Origin: Gammaproteobacteria bacterium RIFCSPHIGHO2_12_FULL_39_24 | Lineage (GTDB): Bacteria > Pseudomonadota > Gammaproteobacteria > Coxiellales > Coxiellaceae | Length of the DNA stretch: 32,741 bases | Reading direction: 5' to 3' | Assembly: GCA_001802455.1 (NCBI GenBank) | Contig: MGXZ01000020.1 | Span: forward strand, 1-32,741 | Shown here: piece by piece, positions 1 to 11,494 of the stretch | How the letters are laid out: each line of letters begins with the position of its first letter | How positions within the stretch are numbered: the first letter of the stretch is position 1 | Notes under the pieces: model-generated | Told to the model about the DNA's origin: nothing | The model's input: the letters and a program-made list of their open reading frames with translations, nothing else | Databases searched by the model: none | Program-made: the position numbers and the translations under genes

Positions 1-39
1 GATTAATTTATTGCTTGCAAGACAGGCGGGGTCCATATA

Positions 40-105
40 AGAACCGCGAGTGTAACGAGCGGATGTGAGTGATGATTTTGCTCCGCTTACTTCGTGCGCG
101 GTTCT
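40..105. repeat. Imperfect palindromic element (24-bp arms)
   Basis: Two arms face each other at 40-63 and 82-105 around an 18-nt spacer. The outer nine bases are perfectly complementary (AGAACCGCG and CGCGGTTCT), and so are the inner six (AGCGGA and TCCGCT); the middle is imperfect. It lies downstream of the nucleoside phosphorylase gene, where it could act as a 3' hairpin, but there is no T-tract. The 14 bases TTCGTGCGCGGTTC from its right arm recur at about 16322-16335, beside an IS66 remnant. That suggests a dispersed repeat family and not a one-off terminator. Confidence 0.5.
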
Positions 106-147
106 TTGTTGATTCACTAGCACGCACAACGCTGAAACACATACGCA

Positions 148-1056
148 CTATTGAATTTTGTTACTCACCGTCAAAATTTCCAGCACTTTTTTAATCATCT
201 CATCCACTACTTTTTCTGGATCTTTAGAAAAAGTGTGTGAATAACGATTCGCAATAATCGCACTGATAGAACACGCTTTGTGATTTAATATGCGTGCTAA
301 CCCATAAATTGCTGCGGTTTCCATTTCCAAATTAGTGATACGCTGATTTTTAAATAAAACGTTTTCTGCCATCGCAAAAATATCTTGATCAACGAGTGGT
401 GCGCGCAAATGCCGATATTGCGCACCATAAAATCCGGGACATGTCAGCGTGATCCCAGCATATCCCACTTTATTTTTTTGAAATAACGCGATTAATTCAG
501 ATGAACCCGATGCAACATACATAGCTTGCGCGGATTGTAGCGAAACAAATTTTTCATGGCACAGCGCTAATAATTGTTTTTCATCTTCATTATTTTTCCA
601 TTCGTAATATGACACCAAACCATCCAAACCAATTCCGAACGAAGAAATTAATAGCGAATCAACAGGAATGTTTTCTTGTAATGAGCCGCTGGTTCCCAAG
701 CGAACAAAGCGCAATGCTTTATGTTCTTTTTTAATAACTCGATTTTTTAAATCAATATTCACCAGTGCATCTAATTCATTCATGGTAATGTCAATATTTC
801 CACCACCAATTCCAGTCCCAACAACGGTGAAACGATGATGACCAATCACACCGGTGTGTGTAACAAATTCTCGTTTTGTTTTTTCAACTTCAATGCGATC
901 AAAATAGCGTGAAACCTGTTTTACACGATTAGGATCACCAACCAAAATAATGGTATCCGCGATATCTTCTGGCAATAAATTGAGATGATAAATACTGCCA
1001 TCGGAATTCAAAATCAATTCAGATTCCCTGATTCGATCAGTCATCAACGTTTCCAT
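148..1056 (-). CDS. Nucleoside phosphorylase (uridine phosphorylase-like, PNP/UDP family)
   Basis: A cytosolic enzyme of nucleoside salvage, predicted to split a nucleoside with phosphate into base and ribose-1-phosphate. The 302-residue protein shows the family phosphate-binding motif GDPNRV (40-45), the central VRLGTSGSLQ segment (118-127) and the ribose/base-binding NLEMETAAIY motif (242-251). The start is supported by AGGA seven nucleotides before the ATG. From memory of the family, the N-terminal segment (residues 11-45) and the VNIDL...EEH-type middle resemble the version common in Bacteroidota more than the E. coli Udp or DeoD proteins. Substrate (uridine or purine nucleoside) cannot be fixed from sequence alone. 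A strong terminator and a possible small leader ORF lie immediately upstream, so expression may depend on read-through. Confidence 0.88.
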   Translation of the reverse strand: METLMTDRIRESELILNSDGSIYHLNLLPEDIADTIILVGDPNRVKQVSRYFDRIEVEKTKREFVTHTGVIGHHRFTVVGTGIGGGNIDITMNELDALVNIDLKNRVIKKEHKALRFVRLGTSGSLQENIPVDSLLISSFGIGLDGLVSYYEWKNNEDEKQLLALCHEKFVSLQSAQAMYVASGSSELIALFQKNKVGYAGITLTCPGFYGAQYRHLRAPLVDQDIFAMAENVLFKNQRITNLEMETAAIYGLARILNHKACSISAIIANRYSHTFSKDPEKVVDEMIKKVLEILTVSNKIQ

Positions 1057-1085
1057 TTGTAAATCCTGTTGCCATTTTAAAAATT

Positions 1086-1123
1086 AAAAAAAGGGGGTGA
1101 TCGCAAAACCACCCCCTTTTTTT
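1086..1123 (-). terminator. Strong Rho-independent terminator, possibly an attenuator
   Basis: A perfect 14-bp stem (1086-1099 with 1110-1123) is made of a GGGGGTG/CACCCCC core extended by an A-tract and a T-tract, with a 10-nt loop. Read on the minus strand it ends in seven T residues followed by AATTTTT. It sits 10 bp after the stop of a 33-codon ORF and only 30 bp before the start of the nucleoside phosphorylase gene. It therefore either ends a small upstream transcript or works as a leader attenuator. The A-rich left flank means it could also stop plus-strand transcription. Confidence 0.85.
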
Positions 1124-1132
1124 TGGCAATCC

Positions 1133-1234
1133 CTACCAACGTGTTCTGTCCTTAGAACTTTTTTTCCCTAAAGAAAACTCTCCAAGTTGTTTTTCCCTAA
1201 CAGAACGAGACATAACATCGCGCTCCCAATCCAT
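1133..1234 (-). CDS. Candidate small basic protein or leader peptide (33 aa)
   Basis: An ATG-started ORF of 33 codons ends in TAG ten bases before a strong terminator. The peptide begins MDWERDVMSRSVREKQLGEF and ends KDRTRW. It is rich in Arg and Lys, has no membrane segment and has no run of one amino acid of the kind that drives classic attenuators. Two in-frame stops (TGA TAG) lie just upstream. No good Shine-Dalgarno precedes the ATG. A weak promoter-like pair (TTGTTA, 16 nt, TAGATT) would place the transcription start almost at the ATG. I do not recognise a family. Its position (small ORF, terminator, then an enzyme gene) is what makes it worth listing; it could equally be a non-coding leader RNA. 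Confidence 0.35.
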   Translation of the reverse strand: MDWERDVMSRSVREKQLGEFSLGKKSSKDRTRW

Positions 1235-1458
1235 CAGTGAGTCAATCTATCAGGTTTATGCGTTTTAACAAGACCTTAAGAAAACTTTTTTTGTTGTGTT
1301 TGCATCAATATTAAACAACACATTAAAAATAATTTAGAAATCAAATGGGTTGCGTTATGATTTCGAAACAATTCAAAATCATTTTTTCATTTCACTAAAC
1401 TGAAATTAACTAAAACGTAAGCAATATCTTACAAGGTTATTTTATCAGCACACCTGTG

Positions 1459-1502
1459 TTGACGATGGCGTGAATAAGAGTATATACTTAAAAATATATA
1501 CT
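1459..1502 (+). promoter_or_regulatory. vapBC promoter with overlapping operator-like inverted repeat
   Basis: A -35 box TTGACG (1459-1464) and a -10 box TATACT (1483-1488) are separated by 18 nt. The inverted repeat AGTATATA (1479-1486) and TATATACT (1495-1502) overlaps the -10 and the likely start site. VapBC complexes are known to repress their own promoters at such palindromes, so this is a good candidate autoregulatory operator. The rest of 1235-1458 is AT-rich and I see no gene in it. Confidence 0.6.
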
Positions 1503-1522
1503 ATTTTTGCATGAGGCGCGCC

Positions 1523-1849
1523 ATGAAACCCACTAAAAATAAAAAAACAAGCAAGCTTAAAAAACCCGCGAAAATCAAACAATCAGCGAAAACATCAAGC
1601 GACACAAAGACCACTACGGTATTTACGAACGGACAAAGTCAGGCTATAAGAATACCAAAAGAGTTCCGCGTGAATGGTAAAAAAGTGTATATCAAAAAAG
1701 TGGGGAATTGTTTGATAATTATTCCAATTGATGATCCGTGGCGATCTTTAATTAATGCCTGCGGACAATTTTCTGATGATTTTATTGAGGTGATGGAAAA
1801 TAGAGAAAAATTACCGCCTCAAGAGAGAGACTGGAGTACTTTCAAATGA
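1523..1849 (+). CDS. vapB: VapB-type antitoxin (AbrB/MazE-like) with Lys-rich N-terminal extension
   Basis: The antitoxin of a type II toxin-antitoxin pair: it binds and neutralises the VapC nuclease and, with it, represses the operon. The start at 1523 is chosen because GAGG lies six bases before this ATG; an upstream in-frame ATG at 1511 has no ribosome binding site. Residues 30-72 hold the swapped-hairpin AbrB-like DNA-binding domain (TTVFTNGQSQAIRIPKEF, then VYIKKVGNCLIIIP). The C-terminal region (about 73-108, with FSDDFIE and PPQERDW) matches the toxin-binding tail of this VapB family. Odd feature: the first 29 residues contain 11 lysines and precede the point where family members usually begin. 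It may add non-specific DNA affinity or a degradation tag. Confidence 0.87.
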   Translation: MKPTKNKKTSKLKKPAKIKQSAKTSSDTKTTTVFTNGQSQAIRIPKEFRVNGKKVYIKKVGNCLIIIPIDDPWRSLINACGQFSDDFIEVMENREKLPPQERDWSTFK

Positions 1850-2244
1850 AATATATGTTGGATACTAATATTTGCATTTATATCATGAAACAAGAACCGG
1901 TCGTGGTAGCCAAAAAATTCGAATCATTTCATATTGGCGATATCGTAGTTTCGTCTGTTGCACTATCTGAATTAGCATTTGGTGCATACAACAGTCAACG
2001 ACTAGAAAAAAATTTATCAGAACTGAAAGAATTTATGCAACCAATTGAAATTTTATCCTATGATGAAAATGCTGCTTATCATTATGGCGAACTCCGTGCG
2101 CATCTAAAAAGAAATGGCACGCCCGTGGGACATGCAGATATGTTAATCGCCGCCCACGCCATCAGTATCAACGCAACGCTCATTACCAATAATCTAAAAG
2201 AATTTTCTCGTATTAAAAATGTGAAATGTAAGAATTGGATTTAA
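1846..2244 (+). CDS. vapC: VapC-type PIN-domain ribonuclease toxin
   Basis: A 132-residue PIN-domain endoribonuclease, the toxin partner of the preceding gene; family members cut specific RNAs such as initiator tRNA or rRNA. The acidic metal-binding residues are all in place: Asp6 in MLDTNICIY, Glu42 in LSELAFGAY, Asp98 in GHADMLIAAH, and the polar residues of TNNLKEF at 114-120. The toxin therefore looks catalytically intact. Its ATG overlaps the antitoxin stop in ATGA, so translation is probably coupled. It is the only plus-strand operon in the first 26 kb. It ends eight bases before rsmE, which converges on it. Confidence 0.92.
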   Translation: MKYMLDTNICIYIMKQEPVVVAKKFESFHIGDIVVSSVALSELAFGAYNSQRLEKNLSELKEFMQPIEILSYDENAAYHYGELRAHLKRNGTPVGHADMLIAAHAISINATLITNNLKEFSRIKNVKCKNWI

Positions 2245-2252
2245 AATGCGAA

Positions 2253-2984
2253 TTAAAGATCGCCCCATTTTTCCTGTAACAACGTCAACGCAACCACTGT
2301 CGCTGTTTCCGTACGCAAAATACGCGGGCCCAAAGAGAATGTCGAAAATTTTTCTTGTAATGCCAGTGCAATTTCACGATCACTAAAACCGCCTTCTGCG
2401 CCAATCACAATCGCAATATTTTTCGGTGTTGAATTATTTTCGGATGTTAACGTTTCTGTTTGCCGCGGACAACAAATTAATTTTAATGTGCTATTATTTT
2501 TTTGAATCCACTCTAAAAATGAAATGGGGGTGTGCACAACAGGCACCACACATCGTCCCGATTGTTCAGCAGCAGAAATCGCGATCGCTTGCCAATGCGC
2601 AACCCGCTTCTCGATTCGATTTTCAGATAATTGCACCTGACAAAATTCAGTAAATAGTGGCGTGATTTCAGCAACACCCAACTCAACGGATTTTTGAATC
2701 GCATAATCCATGCGCTCACCACGCGAAATACCTTGCGCAAGATGAATGGATAATGATGATTCTGTTTCGCGCGGATAAAATTTTCCTAACTCAGCGCAAG
2801 CTGTTTTTTTATTTTCAGAGGTTAGTATTGCCTCAAACTCACCGTGACCGCCATTAAAAATCCAAAATTGTTCACCGACTTTTTTTCGCAGTACTTGCAA
2901 CAAATGATGACTTGCATTTTGATCTAACATCACCGTTAAACCAGAGTTTAATTCGCCTTGATGAAAAATTCGTATGCGGCGCAT
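2253..2984 (-). CDS. rsmE: 16S rRNA (uracil1498-N3)-methyltransferase RsmE
   Basis: A SPOUT-family enzyme that methylates N3 of U1498 in the decoding region of 16S rRNA within assembled 30S subunits, using AdoMet. The 243-residue length is normal. The N-terminal PUA-like domain starts MRRIRIFHQGEL, and the C-terminal trefoil-knot AdoMet site shows VIGAEGGFSDREI (about 193-205) and LGPRILRTETA (218-228), both diagnostic. The gene begins 24 bp after the glmU stop. The region before its ATG is a tandem GTTATCA heptamer tract, and no Shine-Dalgarno is visible, so translation may rely on coupling to glmU or on an unstructured leader. Confidence 0.95.
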   Translation of the reverse strand: MRRIRIFHQGELNSGLTVMLDQNASHHLLQVLRKKVGEQFWIFNGGHGEFEAILTSENKKTACAELGKFYPRETESSLSIHLAQGISRGERMDYAIQKSVELGVAEITPLFTEFCQVQLSENRIEKRVAHWQAIAISAAEQSGRCVVPVVHTPISFLEWIQKNNSTLKLICCPRQTETLTSENNSTPKNIAIVIGAEGGFSDREIALALQEKFSTFSLGPRILRTETATVVALTLLQEKWGDL

Positions 2985-2990
2985 AAATAA

Positions 2991-3025
2991 GTTATCAGTT
3001 ATCAGTTATCAGTTATCAGTTATCA
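2991..3025. repeat. Tandem heptamer GTTATCA x5 at the glmU/rsmE junction
   Basis: Five perfect copies of GTTATCA run from 2991 to 3025. On the coding (minus) strand the unit reads TGATAAC. The tract encodes the last residues of GlmU (ITDN) and its TGA stop at 3009-3011, then fills the spacer up to rsmE. Because seven is not a multiple of three and each unit carries TGA, three consecutive copies close all three minus-strand frames. Confidence 0.95.
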
Positions 3026-4385
3026 GTTTTGGTTTTGAGCGTTTCCAATTTTCAACGACCGTTTGTTTTGCGCGAGCAATCGTTAATTTTTCTGCGGGTG
3101 CTTTTTTGCTAACAGCAGAACCCGCTGCAATCGTCGCATTTTCACCGATGTGAATGGGGGCAATCAATGATGCGTTGGAACCAATAAAAGCGCCGTCATC
3201 AATTTCAGTTTTTGATTTTTTTACGCCGTCATAATTACAGGTAATTGTTCCAGCGCCAATATTTACTTTTTTTCCAATTTTTGCATCACCCAAATAACTC
3301 AGATGATTTGCTTTGCTGTTTTCACCCAGCGTGGTTTTTTTAATTTCGACAAAATTACCCACTTTGGATTTTGATTTTAAAATGGTTTCCGTGCGCAGAC
3401 GAGCAAAGGGTCCCACTTCACAATCATCTTCAATCACCGCACCTTCAATCACACTGTTTGCCAATATTTTTACACGCTGACCAACGGTAGAATTTTTAAT
3501 ATAAACATTGGGACCTATTTCAGTTTGCGATCCAATCACTACTTTTCCTTCTAAAATCACATTGACATCCAATTTTACACCAGATGAAATGGAAACATCA
3601 CCTCGAATATCCAAACGTGTATGATCCATGATGGTGACACCACTGTACGCTAATTGTCGCGCATATTCAGATTGATAATATCGCTCAAGTGTTGTGAGCT
3701 GCCATGGATCATTGACACCGCGCACTTCATTTGAATTGGTTGCAGTCACACTACGCAGTGACACGCCCTCTTCAACTGCCAATGCAATCATGTCCGTCAA
3801 ATAATATTCTTTTTGCGCATTTTTATTAGAAACGCGGGGCAAGCAAGATTTCAAAAATTTTGCGGGTGCTGTTACGATTCCCGTATTAATTTCTTTTATC
3901 GCACGCTGTTTACGCGTTGCATCTTTTTCTTCGACAATTGCAACAATATTATCATCATGATCACGAATAATTCTTCCAAATCCAGTTGGATTTTCCAATT
4001 CTGTTACCAATAAACCCACGCCCTCTTTCGGCGTTTCTTTTAATAATTCACGCAATGTTGGCACAGTAATAACAGGCACATCGCCATACAAAACTAACAC
4101 GCGATCATGATCATCACATGCAGGAAGGGCTTGCATCACCGCATGCCCAGTTCCTAATTGTTCTTTTTGAAATATCCAATTTACTTTTAATTGGGGCAAT
4201 GCCTCAGGTAATGTTGATCCGCCATTACCATACACAACATGAATTTTTTTTGGATGTAATGATTGAGCAGTACACACCACGCGTTCCAACAACGTCACAC
4301 CACCCAATTGATGCATCACTTTGGGAATGCTGGATGACATTCTTTTTCCCTTTCCTGCCGCGAGAATGACGATACTCAATGTCAT
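3009..4385 (-). CDS. glmU: Bifunctional GlmU: N-acetylglucosamine-1-P uridyltransferase / glucosamine-1-P acetyltransferase
   Basis: A cytosolic enzyme that acetylates glucosamine-1-phosphate and then couples it to UTP to give UDP-GlcNAc, the precursor of peptidoglycan and lipopolysaccharide. The 458-residue length matches E. coli GlmU. The N-terminal Rossmann pyrophosphorylase domain has LAAGKGKRM (8-16) and PKVMH. The C-terminal half is a left-handed beta-helix of hexapeptide repeats, with the acetyltransferase residues in NHLSYLGDA and NIGAGTITCNYDG. GGAG lies eight bases before the ATG. It follows atpC by 12 bp, the usual atp-glmU arrangement. Its final residues are encoded by the heptamer repeat tract, so copy-number change would alter the C-terminal tail. 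Confidence 0.97.
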   Translation of the reverse strand: MTLSIVILAAGKGKRMSSSIPKVMHQLGGVTLLERVVCTAQSLHPKKIHVVYGNGGSTLPEALPQLKVNWIFQKEQLGTGHAVMQALPACDDHDRVLVLYGDVPVITVPTLRELLKETPKEGVGLLVTELENPTGFGRIIRDHDDNIVAIVEEKDATRKQRAIKEINTGIVTAPAKFLKSCLPRVSNKNAQKEYYLTDMIALAVEEGVSLRSVTATNSNEVRGVNDPWQLTTLERYYQSEYARQLAYSGVTIMDHTRLDIRGDVSISSGVKLDVNVILEGKVVIGSQTEIGPNVYIKNSTVGQRVKILANSVIEGAVIEDDCEVGPFARLRTETILKSKSKVGNFVEIKKTTLGENSKANHLSYLGDAKIGKKVNIGAGTITCNYDGVKKSKTEIDDGAFIGSNASLIAPIHIGENATIAAGSAVSKKAPAEKLTIARAKQTVVENWKRSKPKLITDN

Positions 4386-4397
4386 GGGTAATTCTCC

Positions 4398-6265
<1,868 letters not shown>

Positions 6266-6268
<3 letters not shown>

Positions 6269-7165
6269 CTCAAGAGCCGCTGCCCCTGCAACAATCTCCG
6301 CAATTTCTCGCGTAATGCTGGCTTGTCGTGCTTTGTTAAATGCCAATTGTAATTCACGAATAATCTCTTTCGTATTATCCGTTGCGTTTTTCATCGCAAC
6401 CATTCTTGCTGCTTGTTCACACGCAATATTTTCAATCACCGCTTGATACACTTGTGATTCGATATAGCGCACTAATAACATCGTTAATAATGTTTTTGCA
6501 GAATCGGGCTCGTATAAGTAATCCCAGTAAGCAGTGGGAATGGGAGTGGGAGTGGGAGTGGGAGTGGGAGTGGGAGTGGAAGATGATTCTAGCGGCAACA
6601 ACTGTCTCACAAATGGTTTTTGCACCATTGTGTTTACAAACTCATTCGCGCAAATGTAAATACGATCACATTTTTCTTCATCATATTTTTTTAATAAAAT
6701 TTTCACCACCCCAATGATATCTTGCAACACGGGTGTATCACCGATATGGGTTGCTGATCCTAAAATAGATGCACCCAACTGACCAAAATACACTTCTGCT
6801 TTTCGACCAATCACGCAAACATCCATCTCAACACTTTGGTCATTCCACCGCTTCATTTCAGTGAGCGTTTTACGAAATAAATTAATATTTAATCCGCCAC
6901 ACAATCCACGATCAGTTGCAATCACAATAAATCCAACACGCTTAACATTGTCGCGTTGTTGCATGTACGGATGCTGATATTCAGCATGCGATTGCGCAAC
7001 ATGAGAAATCACGCGGCGAATTTTTCGCGCGTACGGGCGCGACATATGCATGCGCTCTTGCGCTTTTCGCATTTTGCTCGCCGCAACCAATTCCATCGCA
7101 CGCGTAATTTTTTGCGTGTTTTTGATAGAGCCGATTTGTGTGCGTATTTCTCGTGCAGTTGACAT
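6266..7165 (-). CDS. atpG: ATP synthase gamma subunit with an internal Thr-Pro repeat
   Basis: The rotating central shaft of F1. The N-terminal helix ([20 protein letters not shown], residues 4-23) and C-terminal helix ([20 protein letters not shown]) form the shaft coiled coil. The Rossmann-like middle contains [11 protein letters not shown] (83-93). The 299 residues slightly exceed the E. coli length because residues 197-210 are a (Thr-Pro)6-Ile-Pro tract, encoded by a GGGAGT hexamer repeat. It replaces the variable loop between QLLPL and WDYLYEP, where E. coli has an Asp-rich loop. The flanking sequence is intact, so the subunit is expected to work. atpA ends two bases upstream. Confidence 0.97.
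6535..6582. repeat. Hexanucleotide tract TGGGAG x6 (plus two variants) inside atpG
   Basis: Six perfect TGGGAG units occupy 6541-6576, flanked by the one-base variants TGGGAA (6535-6540) and TGGAAG (6577-6582). On the coding strand it reads ACT CCC, giving Thr-Pro. The unit length keeps the frame whatever the copy number. The same hexamer occurs in mnmG and mnmE in this window. Confidence 0.95.
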
Positions 7166-7167
7166 AG

Positions 7168-8715
7168 CTAAATATAAATCTTCTTAAACGTATTAATTAC
7201 ATCTATCACTTGCTGTGCAAGCTCATCACTATATTCCGGCTTACAATTAATTCTCTCCAACAATTCTTTTTCTTGATCATGCAAATACGATAATAATGCT
7301 GCTTGAAAATCCACTACTTTTTTTACCGGCACATCATTGAGCAATCCTTTTTCTAATGCAAGCCACAAAATTGCCATTTCGGCAACCGATAATGGTGCGT
7401 ATTGCGGCTGTTTTAACACTTCCATTGTGCGTTGCCCGCGCTCTAATTGTTTTCTGGTCACATCATCTAAATCCGATGCAAATTGCGAAAATGCTTCAAG
7501 CTCACGATATTGTGCGAGAGAAATGCGAATCGCGCTCGCCAGTTTTCTAATAATTTTTGTTTGCGCAGCACCGCCCACACGTGACACCGACAATCCTGCA
7601 TTGACTGCAGGACGTAACCCTGAATTAAACAAACCCACATCTAAAAATATTTGTCCGTCGGTAATGGAAATGACGTTCGTTGGAATAAACGCAGAAACAT
7701 CGCCTGCTTGTGTTTCAATAATCGGTAATGCCGTGAGCGATCCTGTTTTGCCAGTCACTTCGCCCTTCGTAAATTTTTCCACGTATTCAGCACTCACGCG
7801 TGATGCGCGTTCGAGCAAACGAGAATGCAAATAAAACACATCGCCCGGATATGCTTCGCGACCGGGTGGACGACGTAACAATAATGATACTTGACGATAG
7901 GCCCACGCTTGTTTAGTTAAATCATCATAAATAATTAATGCATCTTGTCCGCGATCACGAAAATATTCTCCCATGCTCGTGCCAGAATAAGGCGCAATAT
8001 ATTGTAATGCTGCTGACTCCGATGCATTCGCGCACACCACAATTGTGTGTTTCATCGCATCATGCTCTTCTAATTTACGAACGATCGCTGCAACAGATGA
8101 TGCTTTTTGTCCGATCGCAACATAAATACATTTAATACCTGTATTTTTTTGATTAATAATCGTATCAATCGCAATCGCTGTTTTTCCAGTTTGTCGGTCA
8201 CCGATAATTAATTCACGCTGACCACGACCAATCGGTGTCATTGCATCAATGGATTTAATACCGGTTTGTACAGGTTGTGCGACAGATTGTCTTTCAATCA
8301 CACCGGGCGCAATTTTTTCAATCGGCGCAGTGAGAGTTGTTTTGATTTCACCTTTCCCATCAATGGGATTTCCCAGTGCATCTACAACGCGACCCAATAA
8401 TGCATCACCAATCGGTACTTCAAAAATACGACCCGTGCAACGTGCTGTCATTCCCTCTTTCAATTGCTCATACTCACCCAACACGACGCTGCCTACTGAA
8501 TCACGCTCTAAATTAAATGCAAGACCAAAAATAGCATTCGGAAATTCGATCATTTCGCCATACATCACATCACTCAAACCATAAATGCGAACAATGCCGT
8601 CTTTTAAACTAACGATCGTTCCTTCCGTGCGAATTTCTGGTGTAACATCAAAGTGTGCAATGCGCGAACGAATAATGTTGCTGATTTCAGATGCTTGAAG
8701 TTGTTGTGTTGTCAT
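7168..8715 (-). CDS. atpA: ATP synthase alpha subunit
   Basis: The nucleotide-binding, non-catalytic partner of beta in the F1 hexamer. The 515 residues include the P-loop [15 protein letters not shown] (about 170-184), the alpha-subunit signature [17 protein letters not shown] and the conserved [15 protein letters not shown] segment. The length is typical of gammaproteobacteria. The gene is 10 bp from atpH and 2 bp from atpG, so unlike atpB, atpE, atpF and atpH it has no repeat element at either border. Confidence 0.98.
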   Translation of the reverse strand: MTTQQLQASEISNIIRSRIAHFDVTPEIRTEGTIVSLKDGIVRIYGLSDVMYGEMIEFPNAIFGLAFNLERDSVGSVVLGEYEQLKEGMTARCTGRIFEVPIGDALLGRVVDALGNPIDGKGEIKTTLTAPIEKIAPGVIERQSVAQPVQTGIKSIDAMTPIGRGQRELIIGDRQTGKTAIAIDTIINQKNTGIKCIYVAIGQKASSVAAIVRKLEEHDAMKHTIVVCANASESAALQYIAPYSGTSMGEYFRDRGQDALIIYDDLTKQAWAYRQVSLLLRRPPGREAYPGDVFYLHSRLLERASRVSAEYVEKFTKGEVTGKTGSLTALPIIETQAGDVSAFIPTNVISITDGQIFLDVGLFNSGLRPAVNAGLSVSRVGGAAQTKIIRKLASAIRISLAQYRELEAFSQFASDLDDVTRKQLERGQRTMEVLKQPQYAPLSVAEMAILWLALEKGLLNDVPVKKVVDFQAALLSYLHDQEKELLERINCKPEYSDELAQQVIDVINTFKKIYI

Positions 8716-8725
8716 GGTATGCCTC

Positions 8726-9253
8726 TCACACTAATACACTTTTCAATCTTTCTAATTTTCCCTTAATCGTTCCATCCATCACCCAGTTATCAGAACGAAC
8801 TAACAATCCACCGATTAATTTTTCATCTACTTTAAAATCAATTTCACATTTTGAATTTAACCGCTTAGATAATTTTTCTGTTGTATTATTTTTTTGTGCT
8901 TCACTCATTGCAAATGCGGAAATCACCGCCAATGTTAAATATCCTGACTCTTGAGCAGAATAACTTTCAAATAATACAGAAATGGTTGGCAATAAAGGTA
9001 ATCTTTTTTTATCAGCCAACAAGCGAATAAAATTATGGATTGATTTTTCACCGCTCAATAATTCAATAAAAAATTCTGCCATTCTTTTTTTTGTGTAATG
9101 CGGATTTTTTAACAGTGCGCTTACTTCTGCATCTTGCACAACCAATGTCAATTTTTTTAACGCAAGCGACCACATCGACAATTGATTGGTTGACTTTGCA
9201 GACTCAAATGCTGCTTTTGCGTAGGGTCTTGCTGTGGTGGTTATATTGGTCAT
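8726..9253 (-). CDS. atpH: ATP synthase delta subunit
   Basis: The delta subunit (OSCP-like) that sits on top of F1 and anchors the peripheral b-subunit stalk. The 175 residues begin with the family motif RPYAKAAFE (about 9-17) and end with the [23 protein letters not shown] segment, which matches the conserved G-G-hydrophobic-R-D-hydrophobic-D-S-hydrophobic-KGKL pattern. The seven bases before the ATG are directly preceded by a GTTATCT/GATAAC heptamer element, and no Shine-Dalgarno is visible. This is unusual for a subunit whose amount must match F1. Confidence 0.95.
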   Translation of the reverse strand: MTNITTTARPYAKAAFESAKSTNQLSMWSLALKKLTLVVQDAEVSALLKNPHYTKKRMAEFFIELLSGEKSIHNFIRLLADKKRLPLLPTISVLFESYSAQESGYLTLAVISAFAMSEAQKNNTTEKLSKRLNSKCEIDFKVDEKLIGGLLVRSDNWVMDGTIKGKLERLKSVLV

Positions 9254-9260
9254 AGTTTTA

Positions 9261-9350
9261 GTTATCTATTATTTGTTATCTGTTATCTGTTATCTGTTAT
9301 CAGTAAATCGAGCCTCTGACTCAGATAACTGATCACGGATACCTGATAAC
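9261..9350. repeat. Heptamer inverted-repeat element between atpH and atpF (core in orientation A)
   Basis: The left arm has GTTATCT units at 9261-9267, 9275-9281, 9282-9288 and 9289-9295, then GTTATCA at 9296-9302; one unit (9268-9274) is degenerate. A core ATCGAGCCTCTG lies at 9307-9318. The right arm carries the complementary type of unit: AGATAAC (9323-9329), two degenerate units and TGATAAC (9344-9350). The two arms can pair into a long hairpin in the atp mRNA. The atpF stop TAG begins at the last base of the element. Confidence 0.85.
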
Positions 9351-9820
9351 TATAAAGCATCCATCATCTCAGTAATAATTTTATCATTCGCACTTTTGTT
9401 CACTTCGTGTTGCAACACTTTTTCTGAACCCGCAATCACGAGTGATGATACTTCATTGAGCAACGCATCACGCGCACTGTGGAATTCACGTTCAATATCA
9501 CTTCTGGCAATGGCAATGAGTCGATCACTTTCAACGCGTGCGCGCGCTTTTCCTTCTTCAATAATTAAATTGGCACGATGATTGGCCTGCTCAATCATCA
9601 GTGCTGCCTGCGCTTTTGCTTCTGTTAAAATTTCAGTTACTTTGTGTTGCGCTAATTCTAAATCACGTTTTCCTTTTTCTGCTGCCGCTAATCCCGCTGC
9701 GATTGTTGCACGACGATCCTCCATTGCTTTCATCAGTGGTGGCCATACAAAACGCATTGTGAACCATACGAAAACTGCGAAGGTAAGCATTTCACCAAAA
9801 AGAGTTAGATTTATGTCCAT
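9350..9820 (-). CDS. atpF: ATP synthase b subunit
   Basis: The membrane-anchored peripheral stalk subunit. It has one N-terminal membrane segment (about residues 5-26, [20 protein letters not shown]) and then a long charged helix rich in Ala, Lys, Arg and Glu (about 35-140) that dimerises and reaches delta at the top of F1. The 156-residue length is exactly typical. GGAG stands seven bases before the ATG. It is bordered on both sides by heptamer repeat elements. Confidence 0.97.
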   Translation of the reverse strand: MDINLTLFGEMLTFAVFVWFTMRFVWPPLMKAMEDRRATIAAGLAAAEKGKRDLELAQHKVTEILTEAKAQAALMIEQANHRANLIIEEGKARARVESDRLIAIARSDIEREFHSARDALLNEVSSLVIAGSEKVLQHEVNKSANDKIITEMMDAL

Positions 9821-9837
9821 ACTGTTACTCCGAAAAA

Positions 9838-9900
9838 GTTATCAGTTATCGACTATTTCAGTTATCGACTATTATCGATAATTGATTACAGATAACTGAC
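9838..9900. repeat. Degenerate heptamer element between atpF and atpE
   Basis: GTTATC-type units appear at the left (about 9838-9851 and 9861-9866) with more degenerate copies between them. The right side has complementary GATAA-type units (9876-9881 and 9891-9897). It has the same build as its neighbours but lacks the 12-bp core and is more diverged. It lies immediately downstream of atpE and could form a hairpin there. Confidence 0.7.
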
Positions 9901-9906
9901 TATTCT

Positions 9907-11408
<1,502 letters not shown>

Positions 11409-11454
11409 GAAAAAACCCCCGCCACAAAATTTACCTCAACGGACGGTCGCGGCG

Positions 11455-11483
11455 AGTATAATGGGTTTTCTGATCTGTCGCAA
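11455..11483 (-). promoter_or_regulatory. Probable atp operon promoter
   Basis: On the minus strand, TTGCGA (11478-11483) and TATACT (11455-11460) are exactly 17 nt apart, upstream of atpI and downstream of parB. The -10 is followed by a GC-rich stretch (CGCCGCGACCG). That kind of discriminator is associated with growth-rate or ppGpp control in other proteobacteria; applying this here is inference. No terminator separates parB from this promoter, so read-through from parAB is possible. Confidence 0.65.
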
Positions 11484-11494
11484 TGGCTTATTTT

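Noticed and set aside
2991-3025. Tandem repeats as a possible CRISPR array
   Set aside because: The units are contiguous 7-mers with no spacers, and there are no cas genes in the window.
6382-6717. Plus-strand ORF with a Trp-Glu repeat
   Set aside because: It is the antisense reading of the hexamer tract in atpG. The opposite strand encodes a highly conserved protein there.
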